The notes beneath the pieces were generated by a model that worked only from the letters and a program-made list of their open reading frames with translations, was not told where the DNA came from and did no database searches. From Streptomyces broussonetiae (lineage in GTDB: Bacteria > Actinomycetota > Actinomycetes > Streptomycetales > Streptomycetaceae): a DNA stretch of 64,000 bases. Shown piece after piece: positions 16,335 through 24,786 of this stretch (positions within the stretch are counted from its first letter, which is position 1; every line of letters begins with the position of its first letter). The position numbers were made by a program, and so were the translations under genes. Location: contig NZ_CP047020.1 in assembly GCF_009796285.1 (NCBI RefSeq), positions 8,246,001 to 8,310,000 on the forward strand, given 5' to 3'.

Positions 16335-17153
16335 GTGGCAGACGATTCGAAGAATGACAACAGATCAGTGATCGGGTCGTACGTGGCGGTGGGGGACAGC
16401 TTCACCGAGGGCGTCGGCGATCCCGGGCCCGACGGGGCCTTCGTCGGCTGGGCCGACCGGTTCGCGGTACTGCTCGCCGACCGGCGGCCCGAGGGCGACT
16501 TCAAGTACACCAATCTCGCGGTCCGCGGGAAGCTGCTCGACCAGATCGTGGAGGACCAGCTCCCGCAGGCCGTCGAACTCACCCCGGACCTGGTCTCCTT
16601 CTGCGCGGGCGGCAACGACATCATCCGCCCGGGCACCGACCCGGACGAGGTGGCCGAGCGCTTCGAACGGGCCGTGGCCCTGCTGACCGAGGCCGCGGGC
16701 ACGGTCATGGTGACGACCGGCTTCGACACGCGCGGCATCCCCGTGCTCAAGCATCTGCGCGGCAAGATCGCCACGTACAACGGGCACGTGCGCGCCATCG
16801 CCGACCGGTACGGCTGCCCGGTGCTGGACCTGTGGTCCCTGAAGTCCGTGCAGGACCGCAGGGCCTGGGACAACGACCGGCTGCACCTGTCTCCCGAGGG
16901 GCACACGCGCGTGGCACTGCGCGCCGGCCAGGCCATGGGCCTCGAGACCCCGGCCGACCCGGAGCAGCCGTGGCCGCCGCTGCCACCCCGGGGCACCCTG
17001 GACATCCGCCGCGACGACGTCCACTGGGCGCGCGAGTACCTCGTCCCGTGGATCGGTCGACGGCTGCGCGGCGAGTCCTCCGGCGACCACGTGACGGCGA
17101 AGGGCGCCCTGTCCCCGGACGACATCAAGCACCGCATCGCCTCGGTGGCCTGA
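16335..17153 (+). CDS. SGNH/GDSL-family hydrolase
   Basis: A 272-residue esterase/lipase-like protein. The block I nucleophile GDSF is at residues 20-23 (Ser22), with FCAGGNDI (block III Asn) near 94 and the DRLHLSPEGH block V Asp/His pair near 180. No signal peptide is visible, so it is likely cytoplasmic. The GTG at 16335 lacks a well-spaced ribosome site. An ATG at 16324 with GAAGG upstream opens only a 10-codon ORF that ends at 16356, and a GTG at 16369 is a further start option. Substrate unknown. It converges on the TetR gene. Confidence 0.85.
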   Translation: MADDSKNDNRSVIGSYVAVGDSFTEGVGDPGPDGAFVGWADRFAVLLADRRPEGDFKYTNLAVRGKLLDQIVEDQLPQAVELTPDLVSFCAGGNDIIRPGTDPDEVAERFERAVALLTEAAGTVMVTTGFDTRGIPVLKHLRGKIATYNGHVRAIADRYGCPVLDLWSLKSVQDRRAWDNDRLHLSPEGHTRVALRAGQAMGLETPADPEQPWPPLPPRGTLDIRRDDVHWAREYLVPWIGRRLRGESSGDHVTAKGALSPDDIKHRIASVA

Positions 17154-17166
17154 CGCCACCACTCCT

Positions 17167-17198
17167 GCCCCTGCCCGCCCACCCGGCGGGTACGGGGC
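17167..17198. terminator. Hairpin between convergent SGNH hydrolase and TetR genes
   Basis: GCCCC-tg-CCCGCC-N5-GGCGGG-tac-GGGGC forms an interrupted 11-bp stem between two convergent genes. There is no T-tract, which is common for actinobacterial terminators. Probably bidirectional. Confidence 0.5.
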
Positions 17199-17281
17199 GT
17201 GGGCGTGCGGTGTACGGCTCCGGGCGCGGCTGTGCCACCCCGCACGTACGACGCCCTGGCCGTACCCGCCGCTCGCGTGTC

Positions 17282-17902
17282 TCACCGCTCCCGCTCGGTC
17301 AACGCCTTCCGGTCCAGGCCCAGTTCACGGGCGAGGGCGCCGTCCACCCACTCCTGCGCCCGGCTGCGCGGCACCGCGCCCGGATACGACGTCAGCTGGA
17401 CCGCCAGCCCGTCCAGCAGCGCGGTCAGCCGCAGCGCCGTACCTGCCGGGTCGGCGCACACGAACTCCTCGGCGGCCACGCCCTCGGCGATCACCTCGGT
17501 GATCGCCGCCTTCCACTGCTTGTCCAGATCCCGGGTGAGGTCCCGCAGCGCGGGCTCGCGCAGGGACACGGCCCAGCCCTCGATCCACAGCCGCCAGCCC
17601 TTGGCCTGCCCGGTCGGCGCGTACCAGCGCACCGCGGCCCGCAGCCGGCGCAGCGCGGACGTCCGCCGGCCCAGCAGCTTGCGCAGGTGCGCGAGATCGC
17701 CCTCCGCCGCGTAGGCGAAGGCCGCGGCGACCAGCTTCTCCTTCGTCGAGAAGTGGTACAGCACCAGCGCGTTGCTCACCCCGAGCGCCGCGGCCACGTC
17801 GGCGATCCGGACCGCCGCCACGCCCCGCGCCTCGATCTGCCCGATGGCGGCCCGCAGCAGCTCCTCCCGCCGCTCGGCCACGCTCAACCGCACTCTCGCC
17901 AC
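17282..17902 (-). CDS. TetR-family transcriptional regulator
   Basis: A 206-residue regulator. The N-terminal TetR helix-turn-helix spans about residues 9-55 (ERREELLRAAIGQIEARGV, then IADVAAALGVSNALVLYHFS and TKEKL). A ligand-binding domain follows with WRLWIEGWA, typical of the BetI-like C-terminal domain. It starts 26 bases after the end of the dehydrogenase gene on the same strand, so the two are probably one operon. A 20-bp inverted repeat upstream of the dehydrogenase (19245-19264) is a reasonable operator for it. Confidence 0.88.
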   Translation of the reverse strand: MARVRLSVAERREELLRAAIGQIEARGVAAVRIADVAAALGVSNALVLYHFSTKEKLVAAAFAYAAEGDLAHLRKLLGRRTSALRRLRAAVRWYAPTGQAKGWRLWIEGWAVSLREPALRDLTRDLDKQWKAAITEVIAEGVAAEEFVCADPAGTALRLTALLDGLAVQLTSYPGAVPRSRAQEWVDGALARELGLDRKALTERER

Positions 17903-17928
17903 GCGGTCACCCTAAACCGTTGTCATGG

Positions 17929-19113
17929 TCACCGGTACCAGCCGAAGCGTTGCGCGATCACCGGCAGCCGGTCGGTCACCAGGGCGTGGGCGGCCGCGCG
18001 CGGGGTCGTACCGTCGGCGTCCGCGCGGTCGAGCATCAGACCGGTCAGGGCGCGCATGGAGCGCCGGATATGACCGAACGCCTCGTCGGCGTCGGCGCCG
18101 ATGTCACCGAACAACGTCCACCACCACCAGGCGTTCGTGGCGGAGTTGACGACCACGTCGGGCAGTACGGTCACCCCGCGCGCGGCGAGCAGCGCCTCCG
18201 CATCCGGCAGGACCGGCATGTTGGCGGCCTCCACGATCCAGCGGGCGCCGATCCGCTCCTGGTCGGCGGCGTCGATGGCGTACGACACGGCCGCAGGCAC
18301 CAGGACCTCCGCGTCGGCGGACAGCCAGGCGTCGCCGGGCAGTTCGCGGTCGCCCGGGCGCAGCACACGCCGGTCGACGGTGCCGTGGCCGTCCCGCGCG
18401 GCCAGCAGCGCCTCGACGTCGAGCCCCGCCGGACTGGCGATCGTGCCCTTGATGTCGGCGACGGCCACCACGGTCAGCCCCGCGCGCGCGAGGAACCGAG
18501 CGGTGGCCCCGCCCATCGTGCCGAGCCCCTGGACGGCCACCCGGGTGCCCGCGTACGGCACCGAGGCCCGGTCCAGCGCCGTGAGGACCGACTCGGCGAC
18601 CCCGCAGCCGCCGGCCAGCTCGTCCAGGCCGATGCCGTCCACCTCGACGGCGAAGGCGTCCGCGAGCCGCCGACGGGCCGCCGCCTCGTCGTCCAGCAGG
18701 GGATACACCGCCTGGACGGACGAGACCAGGCCGGCCTCGGCCGCCGCGCGGTCGACCAGGTCCTGGCTGAGGCCGAGATCCTCTCCCGTGGTCCACACAC
18801 TCTCGATGTACGGGCGCATGGCGCGCAGATAGCGCACCAGCAGCCCGTACGCCTCCGGGGCCCGCGGATCGCAGTCGATGCCGCCCTTGGCGCCGCCGAG
18901 GGGGATGTAGCGGACCGCGGGGTCGTAGTGCAGGGCCTCCTTCATCGTCATGCCACGGGCGAGCCCCGCCACCTCCTCCAGGGTGCAGCCCGGGCGCATC
19001 CGCAGCCCCCCGCTGGCCACGCCCCGCACCAGCCGGTCCACGACCAGGAATCCCTGCCGGCCGGTGACGTGGTCGGTCCACACGAGCGACATCAGGGGAG
19101 CGGGGGCGGTCAT
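17929..19113 (-). CDS. Glu/Leu/Phe/Val dehydrogenase (amino-acid dehydrogenase family)
   Basis: A 394-residue NAD(P)-dependent oxidative deaminase. The dimerisation domain carries GGLRMRPG and the catalytic lysines in MTMKEAL (Lys58) and PLGGAKGG (Lys76). The Rossmann domain follows with VAVQGLGTMGG near 195. The length suits the leucine/valine dehydrogenase branch rather than hexameric glutamate dehydrogenase (about 450), but the substrate is open. The ATG at 19113 has GAGGAGACC upstream; the frame is open further but poorly coding. The TetR gene follows directly, suggesting repression by a related metabolite. Confidence 0.85.
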   Translation of the reverse strand: MTAPAPLMSLVWTDHVTGRQGFLVVDRLVRGVASGGLRMRPGCTLEEVAGLARGMTMKEALHYDPAVRYIPLGGAKGGIDCDPRAPEAYGLLVRYLRAMRPYIESVWTTGEDLGLSQDLVDRAAAEAGLVSSVQAVYPLLDDEAAARRRLADAFAVEVDGIGLDELAGGCGVAESVLTALDRASVPYAGTRVAVQGLGTMGGATARFLARAGLTVVAVADIKGTIASPAGLDVEALLAARDGHGTVDRRVLRPGDRELPGDAWLSADAEVLVPAAVSYAIDAADQERIGARWIVEAANMPVLPDAEALLAARGVTVLPDVVVNSATNAWWWWTLFGDIGADADEAFGHIRRSMRALTGLMLDRADADGTTPRAAAHALVTDRLPVIAQRFGWYR

Positions 19114-19244
19114 GCGGTCTCCTCGGGGGCGGTGAGCGGAGCGGGGCCGTTGCGGGGCGTCGGTGAGGGCGCGTGGGGCCGGCGGGCTTGTACGCGCGCG
19201 TGCCGTGCCCTCCGCGGGCGAGGACCGGGGCGGGCGGTGACTTC

Positions 19245-19264
19245 TACTGAACAGTGGGTCAGTA
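19245..19264. promoter_or_regulatory. 20-bp inverted repeat TACTGA-N8-TCAGTA
   Basis: The outer six bases on each side pair perfectly, and seven of ten positions in total are symmetric. It lies in the divergent gap between the dehydrogenase (start 19113, minus) and the hydrolase (start 19407, plus), where an operator for the nearby TetR protein would be expected. Confidence 0.4.
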
Positions 19265-19406
19265 TTCGGAGCCGGTCCCGGCCTTGTCAACGTGCCGAAC
19301 CGGGGCTCGGCCGGGCTCTGCGGGTGCGTTCTGGTGCCCCAGGGGCTCCGGGGTGTCGGAGGGGCCGACCATAATGGGGGCTTCATCCACTCCACCGGGA
19401 GGTACC

Positions 19407-20573
19407 GTGACCGGATTGCGTTCCTCGAGCTCCGGGCTCCGCGTGCTGCGGCCGGCGGCCTTCGGCGCGGACCCGGGTGGTGAGCGCATGGCACGCATCC
19501 GCCGGTCCCCGCACTTCAAGGACGGCGTCTTCCAGAATCCCGGCGGCACCGCGCGCACCCGGCCTTCCGGTTCCACGCTGGACTTCGCGAAGGTGTTCTT
19601 CGACAAGGAGACCCGGCCGCTGCGCGCCCCCAAGGGTGCGGTCCCGGTGCACCCCACGACCTTTGCCGACCTGGCCAAGCCGCCCGCCACGGGGCTGCGG
19701 CTGACCTGGATGGGCCACTCCAGCGTGCTGGCGGAGATCGACGGCCACCGGGTCCTGTTCGACCCGGTCTGGGGCGAGCGCTGCTCCCCGTTCCCGTTCG
19801 CCGGGCCCAGGCGGCTGCACCCGGTGCCGCTGCCGCTGGCCGTGCTCGGAGAGGTCGACGTGGTGGTGATCTCCCACGACCACTACGACCACCTGGACCT
19901 GCCCACGATCAAGGCGCTGGCCGGCACGGACACCCTGTTCGCGGTGCCGCTCGGCGTCGGTGCCCACCTCGAGCACTGGGGCGTCTCCCCGGACCGGCTG
20001 CGCGAGCTGGACTGGCACGAGTCCACCAAGGTCGGCGGGCTCACCCTCACCGCCACCCCGGCCCGCCACTTCTGCGGCCGGGGCCTGCGCAACACCCAGC
20101 ACACCCTCTGGGCGTCCTGGGTCGTCGAGGGCGAGGAGCACCGGATCTACCACAGTGGCGACACCGGCTATTTCGACGGCTTCGCGGACATCGGCGCCGC
20201 TCACGGCCCGTTCGACGCCACGATGATCCAGATCGGGGCGTACAGCGAGTTCTGGCCCGACATTCATATGCGACCCGACGAAGGCCTGCGCGCCCACCTG
20301 GACCTCCAGGGCGGAGCGCCGCACGGCGCGCTGCTGCCGATCCACTGGGGCACCTTCAACCTCGCCCCGCACCCCTGGGCCGAGCCGGGGGAGTGGACGA
20401 AGGAGGCGGCCGAAGAGGCCGGCCAGGCGGTGGCCCTGCCCCGCCCCGGCGAGCCCTTCGAACCGGCGGGCAAGCTCCCGGCGGAGGCCTGGTGGCGAGG
20501 AGTGGCGGGAACGGAGCGCCGCACCTGGCGCTCGGTCGGCGCGCTCGTGGCCGAGCCGCCCGCCCGCGCCTGA
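19407..20573 (+). CDS. Metallo-beta-lactamase-fold hydrolase (NAPE-PLD-like, UlaG-type)
   Basis: A 388-residue MBL-fold protein. The metal-binding HxHxDH motif is at 157-162 (SHDHYDH), with further ligands in ARHFCGRG (about 213), SGDTGYF (about 245) and the C-terminal PIHWGTF (about 305). The N-terminal block SPHFKDGVFQNP is shared with N-acylphosphatidylethanolamine phospholipase D-like bacterial proteins, so a phosphodiesterase acting on a lipid or related ester is plausible. The GTG at 19407 has GGGAGG 4 bases up. A strong terminator follows its stop. Confidence 0.87.
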   Translation: MTGLRSSSSGLRVLRPAAFGADPGGERMARIRRSPHFKDGVFQNPGGTARTRPSGSTLDFAKVFFDKETRPLRAPKGAVPVHPTTFADLAKPPATGLRLTWMGHSSVLAEIDGHRVLFDPVWGERCSPFPFAGPRRLHPVPLPLAVLGEVDVVVISHDHYDHLDLPTIKALAGTDTLFAVPLGVGAHLEHWGVSPDRLRELDWHESTKVGGLTLTATPARHFCGRGLRNTQHTLWASWVVEGEEHRIYHSGDTGYFDGFADIGAAHGPFDATMIQIGAYSEFWPDIHMRPDEGLRAHLDLQGGAPHGALLPIHWGTFNLAPHPWAEPGEWTKEAAEEAGQAVALPRPGEPFEPAGKLPAEAWWRGVAGTERRTWRSVGALVAEPPARA

Positions 20574-20593
20574 CCGGTCCCCGACGACAGCCG

Positions 20594-20632
20594 GCGCCGC
20601 AGGAGGAGCCCATCGCGCTCCTCCTGCGGCGC
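20594..20632 (+). terminator. Perfect 16-bp stem terminator after the MBL hydrolase
   Basis: GCGCCGCAGGAGGAGC (20594-20609) pairs fully with 20617-20632 across a 7-base loop, starting 21 bases after the stop codon of the hydrolase. No T-run follows, as is usual in this genus. Confidence 0.8.
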
Positions 20633-21070
20633 TGTCATGCGCCCCTGTGCGTCCGACTCCCTCACCTCCGCGTCCGTCCTCGAGCAGGTGATCGTCGCGG
20701 GCCGCGCGAGGCGCGGCGCCGGTGGGCGGCACCGCAGCGGACCCCGGAACTCTCAATGGCGTCCCCCGGGACTCTCAATCAAAGGCCAAAATCGACACTC
20801 TGCGTAATCGTGCGCGGGGCGCCGCCCGCCCGGGCCGGACCGGTCCGACTGGTTATCGGTCTGTCGTACGAGGCTTCATACCAGAGCGGGACGCTCCTCG
20901 TAGGACTTTGTCAACTGCCCACCGCACATGATGCTCAGGCAACTACTGTGAGTGTCCGTCGGCGGCGCAGCCGGATTCCCTGGTTCCGTCTGCCGACTCC
21001 GCGATGACGCATGCCCGCCTTGCGCACCCCGCGAGGACAGGCCCGACGGACCAGTACGAGGACGCAAGCG
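20633..21070. other. Gene-free interval upstream of the conservon
   Basis: About 440 bases without a convincing gene; its third-position GC is not that of coding DNA in any frame. It holds a near-direct repeat, CCCCGGAACTCTCAAT at about 20743-20758 and CCCCCGGGACTCTCAAT at about 20763-20779. It ends with the CGAGGAC ribosome site of the histidine kinase gene. The conservon promoter must lie here, but I cannot point to clean -35/-10 boxes. Confidence 0.6.
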
Positions 21071-23215
21071 ATGTCTCACCTCCGAGCACCGGCCACGCGC
21101 GCCGACCGCCGGGAGGGCGGCCGGCACGGGCGACCGGTCGCCCGCACCGCTCCCGCACTGCCCGAAACGCACATACGGCCTCAGCTCGTGCGGCTCGCCG
21201 TACTGCCGCCCCTCGCGGTCGCGCTCAGCGCCACCGCCGCGGTCCTGTTCAGCATCCGCTCCACCGGCGCCCGCACCGGCCCCACCCTGTGGGCGGTGCT
21301 CGCCGGCGGGGTCGCCGTGACCGTCGCCGCCATCCTCATCGCCGCCGTGGCCGCCGACCGCGCCGCCCGCGCGGTCTCCGACCGCGTCGACGTGCTGCGC
21401 CGAGCCGCCGCGCGCGGCGAGGCCGACCTGCACGCCCTGGTCGACGCGCTGCGCCAGGGCGAGACCCCGCCACAGCGGTCCTCGCGCCGCCGGCTGCCCG
21501 AGGACGCCGACGACTTCGAGCTGCTCGCCGCGGACCTCGCCCGTGCGCACGACGGCGCCGTCACCGCCGTCGTGCGCGCCGCCCAGCTCTCCAGTCACGC
21601 GGGCAACGAGCAGAAGCTGGAGGTCTTCGTCAACCTCGCGCGCAGGCTCCAGTCCCTCGTACACCGGGAGATCTCGATCCTCGACGAGCTGGAGAACGAG
21701 ATCGAGGACCCTGATCTGCTCAAGGGCCTGTTCCACGTGGACCACCTGGCCACCCGCATCCGGCGGCACGCCGAGAACCTCGCCGTGCTCGGCGGTGCCG
21801 TCTCCCGGCGGCAGTGGAGCAACCCGGTGAGCATGACCGAGGTGCTGCGCTCCGCCATCGCCGAGGTCGAGCAGTACTCCCGGGTCAAACTGGTGCCGCC
21901 GATCGACGGCGAACTGCGCGGCCACGCGGTCGCCGACGTCATCCACCTGCTGGCCGAACTCATCGAGAACGCCTCGGTGTTCTCCGCCCCGCACACCCAG
22001 GTGCTGCTCCGGGCCAACCTCGTCACCTCCGGGCTGGCCGTGGAGGTCGAGGACCGCGGACTCGGCATGCCCGTCGGCGAGCAGAACCGGATGAACGCCC
22101 TGCTCGCCGACCCCGACCAGGTCAACGTCGCCAGCCTGCTGGCCGACGGCCGCATCGGGCTCTACGTCGTCTCCCAGCTCGCGCGCCGACACGGCATCCA
22201 TGTGCGCCTGCAGACCAACATCTACGGCGGTGTGCAGGCCGTACTCGTGGTCCCGCAGGCGCTGTTGGGCACGGTGGCCGGGGCGCCCGCCGAGTCGTCC
22301 GGGGCCGGTGCGCCGCAGCCCCGGGAGGCGGCCGACACCGGCGCGCCGTCGCCGATGCCCTCGCCGGTGCCGGCTGTCTGGTCGGAAGAAGGGCGTGGTC
22401 CTCTCTCTGAGACCTCCGGTACGGGTACGGGGCAGACCTCTGGCACCGGCCAGACCTCGGGTACCGGCCGGACCTCCGGTACCGGGCGACGGAGGCACGC
22501 CCAGGGCGGGACCGGTCGGTACGGGGCCGAGAGCGGCTCCGGGCAGAGCGGCTCCGGGCGGAGCGCTGCCGAGGCAACGGGTGCCGGGGCCGGCTCGGTG
22601 CGGTCCGAGGCCGAGGCCGTCGGGAGCGGGCGGGGCCCAGGCGCGCCGGCACCGCTGCCCGTGCGAGGCGCCCGGCAGGACCGGCCCACCCCTGCCGCTG
22701 CCGTGCCCGGCATCGGCGCCGGGGACCGGTCCGTGGTCGAGGCGCACGACGGCATCCTTCCCACCCCGCGCGCCGGCACCGTGCGCGGCACCATGGGCAA
22801 GCCCCAACTGCCCCGCCGCCGCGCCCAGGAACACATCGTGCCCCAGCTGCGCGGCGGTCCGGCACCCCGCCAGGACGCCGACACCGTCGCGGGGCACGAC
22901 CCGGGTCTGATGGCGGCCTTCCAACGCGGAATCGGACTCGCCGAGGCGCAGCAGCACATGCAGCACATGGAACACGTCGAGCGTATGGCGGCTGTACCCA
23001 TGGAGCCCGTACCCATGGAGTCGGCATTCATGGTGCCCGTTTCCATGGATCCGGCACCCACGGAGCCCGGATCCTTGGAGTCCGCGTCCATGAACGGGCC
23101 CGACCTCTTGGAGCCGGTTGAGCCGGCCCCCATACCCCAAGGGCGCGCCCATACGCCCGGATTCGACGGTGCCGGTGGCGCCGGCCGGCCCGACGGGAGC
23201 GCACCGGCCGGCTGA
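21071..23215 (+). CDS. cvnA: Conservon sensor histidine kinase-like protein CvnA
   Basis: First gene of a conservon. The 714-residue product has two membrane helices (about 42-65 and 76-103). A HAMP/dimerisation-like region follows, then a HATPase domain at about 260-405 with N-box ELIENASVFSAPH and G-box EDRGLGMP. The long C-terminal tail is disordered. It contains four TSGTG-type repeats (DNA about 22415-22490) and a methionine/proline/glutamate repeat series (MEPVPMES and relatives, DNA about 22990-23095). No conserved H-box is obvious, as in other CvnA proteins. The ATG at 21071 has CGAGGAC upstream. CvnA-D are thought to act like a bacterial G-protein-coupled sensor. Confidence 0.92.
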   Translation: MSHLRAPATRADRREGGRHGRPVARTAPALPETHIRPQLVRLAVLPPLAVALSATAAVLFSIRSTGARTGPTLWAVLAGGVAVTVAAILIAAVAADRAARAVSDRVDVLRRAAARGEADLHALVDALRQGETPPQRSSRRRLPEDADDFELLAADLARAHDGAVTAVVRAAQLSSHAGNEQKLEVFVNLARRLQSLVHREISILDELENEIEDPDLLKGLFHVDHLATRIRRHAENLAVLGGAVSRRQWSNPVSMTEVLRSAIAEVEQYSRVKLVPPIDGELRGHAVADVIHLLAELIENASVFSAPHTQVLLRANLVTSGLAVEVEDRGLGMPVGEQNRMNALLADPDQVNVASLLADGRIGLYVVSQLARRHGIHVRLQTNIYGGVQAVLVVPQALLGTVAGAPAESSGAGAPQPREAADTGAPSPMPSPVPAVWSEEGRGPLSETSGTGTGQTSGTGQTSGTGRTSGTGRRRHAQGGTGRYGAESGSGQSGSGRSAAEATGAGAGSVRSEAEAVGSGRGPGAPAPLPVRGARQDRPTPAAAVPGIGAGDRSVVEAHDGILPTPRAGTVRGTMGKPQLPRRRAQEHIVPQLRGGPAPRQDADTVAGHDPGLMAAFQRGIGLAEAQQHMQHMEHVERMAAVPMEPVPMESAFMVPVSMDPAPTEPGSLESASMNGPDLLEPVEPAPIPQGRAHTPGFDGAGGAGRPDGSAPAG
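22412..22490 (+). repeat. Tandem imperfect repeat coding for TSGTG units in cvnA
   Basis: Units of roughly 18-21 bases with the core ACCTCCGGTACCGG or ACCTCGGGTACCGGC repeat about four times in frame. They encode T-S-G-T-G-Q/R in the disordered tail of the kinase. In-frame slippage would change tail length without breaking the gene. Confidence 0.6.
22990..23098 (+). repeat. Degenerate Met-Glu-Pro repeat in the cvnA tail
   Basis: CCCATGGAGCC-like units of about 15-18 bases repeat some six times with drift (GTACCCATGGAG, GTTTCCATGGAT, GCACCCACGGAG, TCCTTGGAG). They encode an M-E/D-P/S-V/A pattern. No structured domain is expected. Confidence 0.5.
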
Positions 23216-23315
23216 CCCCCGCACCCGAGTCACCCCCGTCACCCCTGCTCCACCCATCCCCGTCCCAACCCCCAGCGCTCCCGCAGACCTTCGTACCCCA
23301 AGGAGTCGATCCACC

Positions 23316-23750
23316 ATGGCGAGCGATGCGCCGACCGCCCATGCATCCGACCTCGACTGGCTGCTGAGCGGCCTCGTGCAGCGCGTACCGCACACCACCA
23401 GCGCGGTGCTCCTGTCCTGCGACGGGCTGGTGAAGTCCGTGCACGGCCTGGACATCGACAGCGCCGACCACATGGCCGCCCTGGCCTCCGGCCTGTACTC
23501 GCTCGGCCGCAGTGCGGGCGTCCGGTTCGGCGACGGCGGGGAAGTCCGCCAGGTCGTCGTCGAACTCGACACGACCCTGCTGTTCGTCACCACCGCCGGC
23601 TCCGGTACCTGTCTCGCCGTGCTCGCGGGCCGCGAGGCCGACGCCGCGGTGCTCGGCTACGAGATGGCGATGCTCGTCAAGAGCGTGCGCCCCTACCTGG
23701 TGACCGCGCCCCGCCAGCACCCCGTCGACTCAGCGGCGACGAGGCCTTGA
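23316..23750 (+). CDS. cvnB: Conservon roadblock/LC7 protein CvnB
   Basis: A 144-residue roadblock/LC7 (MglB-like) protein. The sequence LDWLLSGLVQRVPHTTSAVLLSCDGL starts the domain and the strand-helix pattern runs to KSVRPYL near residue 130. In conservons this protein is a partner, possibly a GTPase-activating factor, of CvnD. The ATG at 23316 has AAGGAG at 23300. Its stop overlaps a possible TTG start of cvnC. Confidence 0.93.
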   Translation: MASDAPTAHASDLDWLLSGLVQRVPHTTSAVLLSCDGLVKSVHGLDIDSADHMAALASGLYSLGRSAGVRFGDGGEVRQVVVELDTTLLFVTTAGSGTCLAVLAGREADAAVLGYEMAMLVKSVRPYLVTAPRQHPVDSAATRP

Positions 23751-23752
23751 GC

Positions 23753-24124
23753 GTGGCCGCGGCCGGCGACGGGCCCTGGCTGGACGACGCGGCCGGACGG
23801 CTCGTGCGCCCGTTCACGGTCAGCAACGGACGGACCGAGCCCAGCGTCGCCCTCGACCTGATGTCGCAGGTGATGGCCACCGGAGTGACCCCGCTCGGCT
23901 ACCTCGGCCCCGAGCACGCCCAGGCGCTGGACCTGTGCCGCGCGCCCGTGTCGGTCGCCGAGGTCGCCGCGCATCTGAAACTGCCCGCGGTGGTCACCAA
24001 GGTGCTGCTCTCCGACCTCGTCGACTGCGGGGCGCTGACCACCAAGCCCCCCGTCTTCCACCACACACCCACTGACCGGTCTCTGCTGGAGGCAGTGCTC
24101 GATGGACTACGACGACAGCTCTGA
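23753..24124 (+). CDS. cvnC: Conservon DUF742 protein CvnC
   Basis: A 123-residue DUF742 protein. The N-terminal RLVRPFTVSNGRTEPS and the winged-helix-like VAEVAAHLKLPAVVTKVLLSDLVDCGAL are family hallmarks. I chose GTG 23753 because GAGG at 23741 is 8 bases upstream; TTG 23747, overlapping the cvnB stop, is the alternative. The 3' end overlaps cvnD by 23 bases, so the set is translationally coupled. A role in the CvnA-D membrane complex is known for the family; its biochemistry is not. Confidence 0.93.
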   Translation: MAAAGDGPWLDDAAGRLVRPFTVSNGRTEPSVALDLMSQVMATGVTPLGYLGPEHAQALDLCRAPVSVAEVAAHLKLPAVVTKVLLSDLVDCGALTTKPPVFHHTPTDRSLLEAVLDGLRRQL

Positions 24125-24701
24125 CCCGTTCCCGACCGCGCTGAAGATCCTGGTGGCGGGCGGGTTCGGGGTCGGCAAGACGACCTTCGTGGGTGCGGTC
24201 AGCGAGATCGCCCCGCTCAGTACGGAGGAGCTGCTCACCACGGTCAGCGTCGGAACGGACAGTCTCGACGGCATCGAGAACAAGATGGAGACCACGGTCG
24301 CCATGGACTTCGGCCGGATCACCCTCGATCCGGAGCATGTGCTGTACCTGTTCGGTACACCGGGGCAGGAGCGTTTCTGGTTCATGTGGGACGAGCTGTC
24401 CGAGGGCGCGCTCGGTGCGGTGATCCTCGCCGACACCCGGCGCCTGGAGGACTGCTTCGCGGCCGTGGACTTCTTCGAGGAGCGCGGGCTCGGCTTCGTC
24501 ATCGCCGTCAACGAGTTCGACGGCGCCTACCGCTACGACCCCGATGAGGTCCGCGCGGCCATCGACCTCGACCCGCAGATCCCCGTCGTCCGCTGCGACG
24601 CGCGGATCTCCAGCTCCGGTGTGCAGACCCTGCTCACCCTCGTACGCCACCTCCTCGCCCACGCTCCGGCGACCGCGCCGAGCCATGGCGCCCACATGTG
24701 A
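24102..24701 (+). CDS. cvnD: Conservon Ras/Rab-like GTPase CvnD
   Basis: A 199-residue small GTPase. The P-loop GGFGVGKT is at 20-27, the switch II FGTPGQERF near 83-91, and the NEFDGAY motif replaces NKxD near 131, which is usual for this family. The guanine nucleotide state is thought to report the signal sensed by CvnA. It is the last core gene; a GAF-domain protein follows 85 bases later and may be its output or input partner. Confidence 0.94.
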   Translation: MDYDDSSDPFPTALKILVAGGFGVGKTTFVGAVSEIAPLSTEELLTTVSVGTDSLDGIENKMETTVAMDFGRITLDPEHVLYLFGTPGQERFWFMWDELSEGALGAVILADTRRLEDCFAAVDFFEERGLGFVIAVNEFDGAYRYDPDEVRAAIDLDPQIPVVRCDARISSSGVQTLLTLVRHLLAHAPATAPSHGAHM

Positions 24702-24786
24702 TCCAGCCCTACCGCCCACGGAGTCCCTATATGAGGTACGCCCACAGCGCCGAAGCCCCGCCAGGAGTCCGGCCCGGAGTACGGCC

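Noticed and set aside
20743..20779. Direct repeat CCCCGGAACTCTCAAT / CCCCCGGGACTCTCAAT as an attachment site or operator
   Set aside because: Too short and imperfect, no integrase or regulator nearby; noted only in the interval description.
20876..23593. 905-codon minus-strand frame opposite the conservon
   Set aside because: Shadow frame of cvnA and cvnB; no ribosome site and no recognisable domain.
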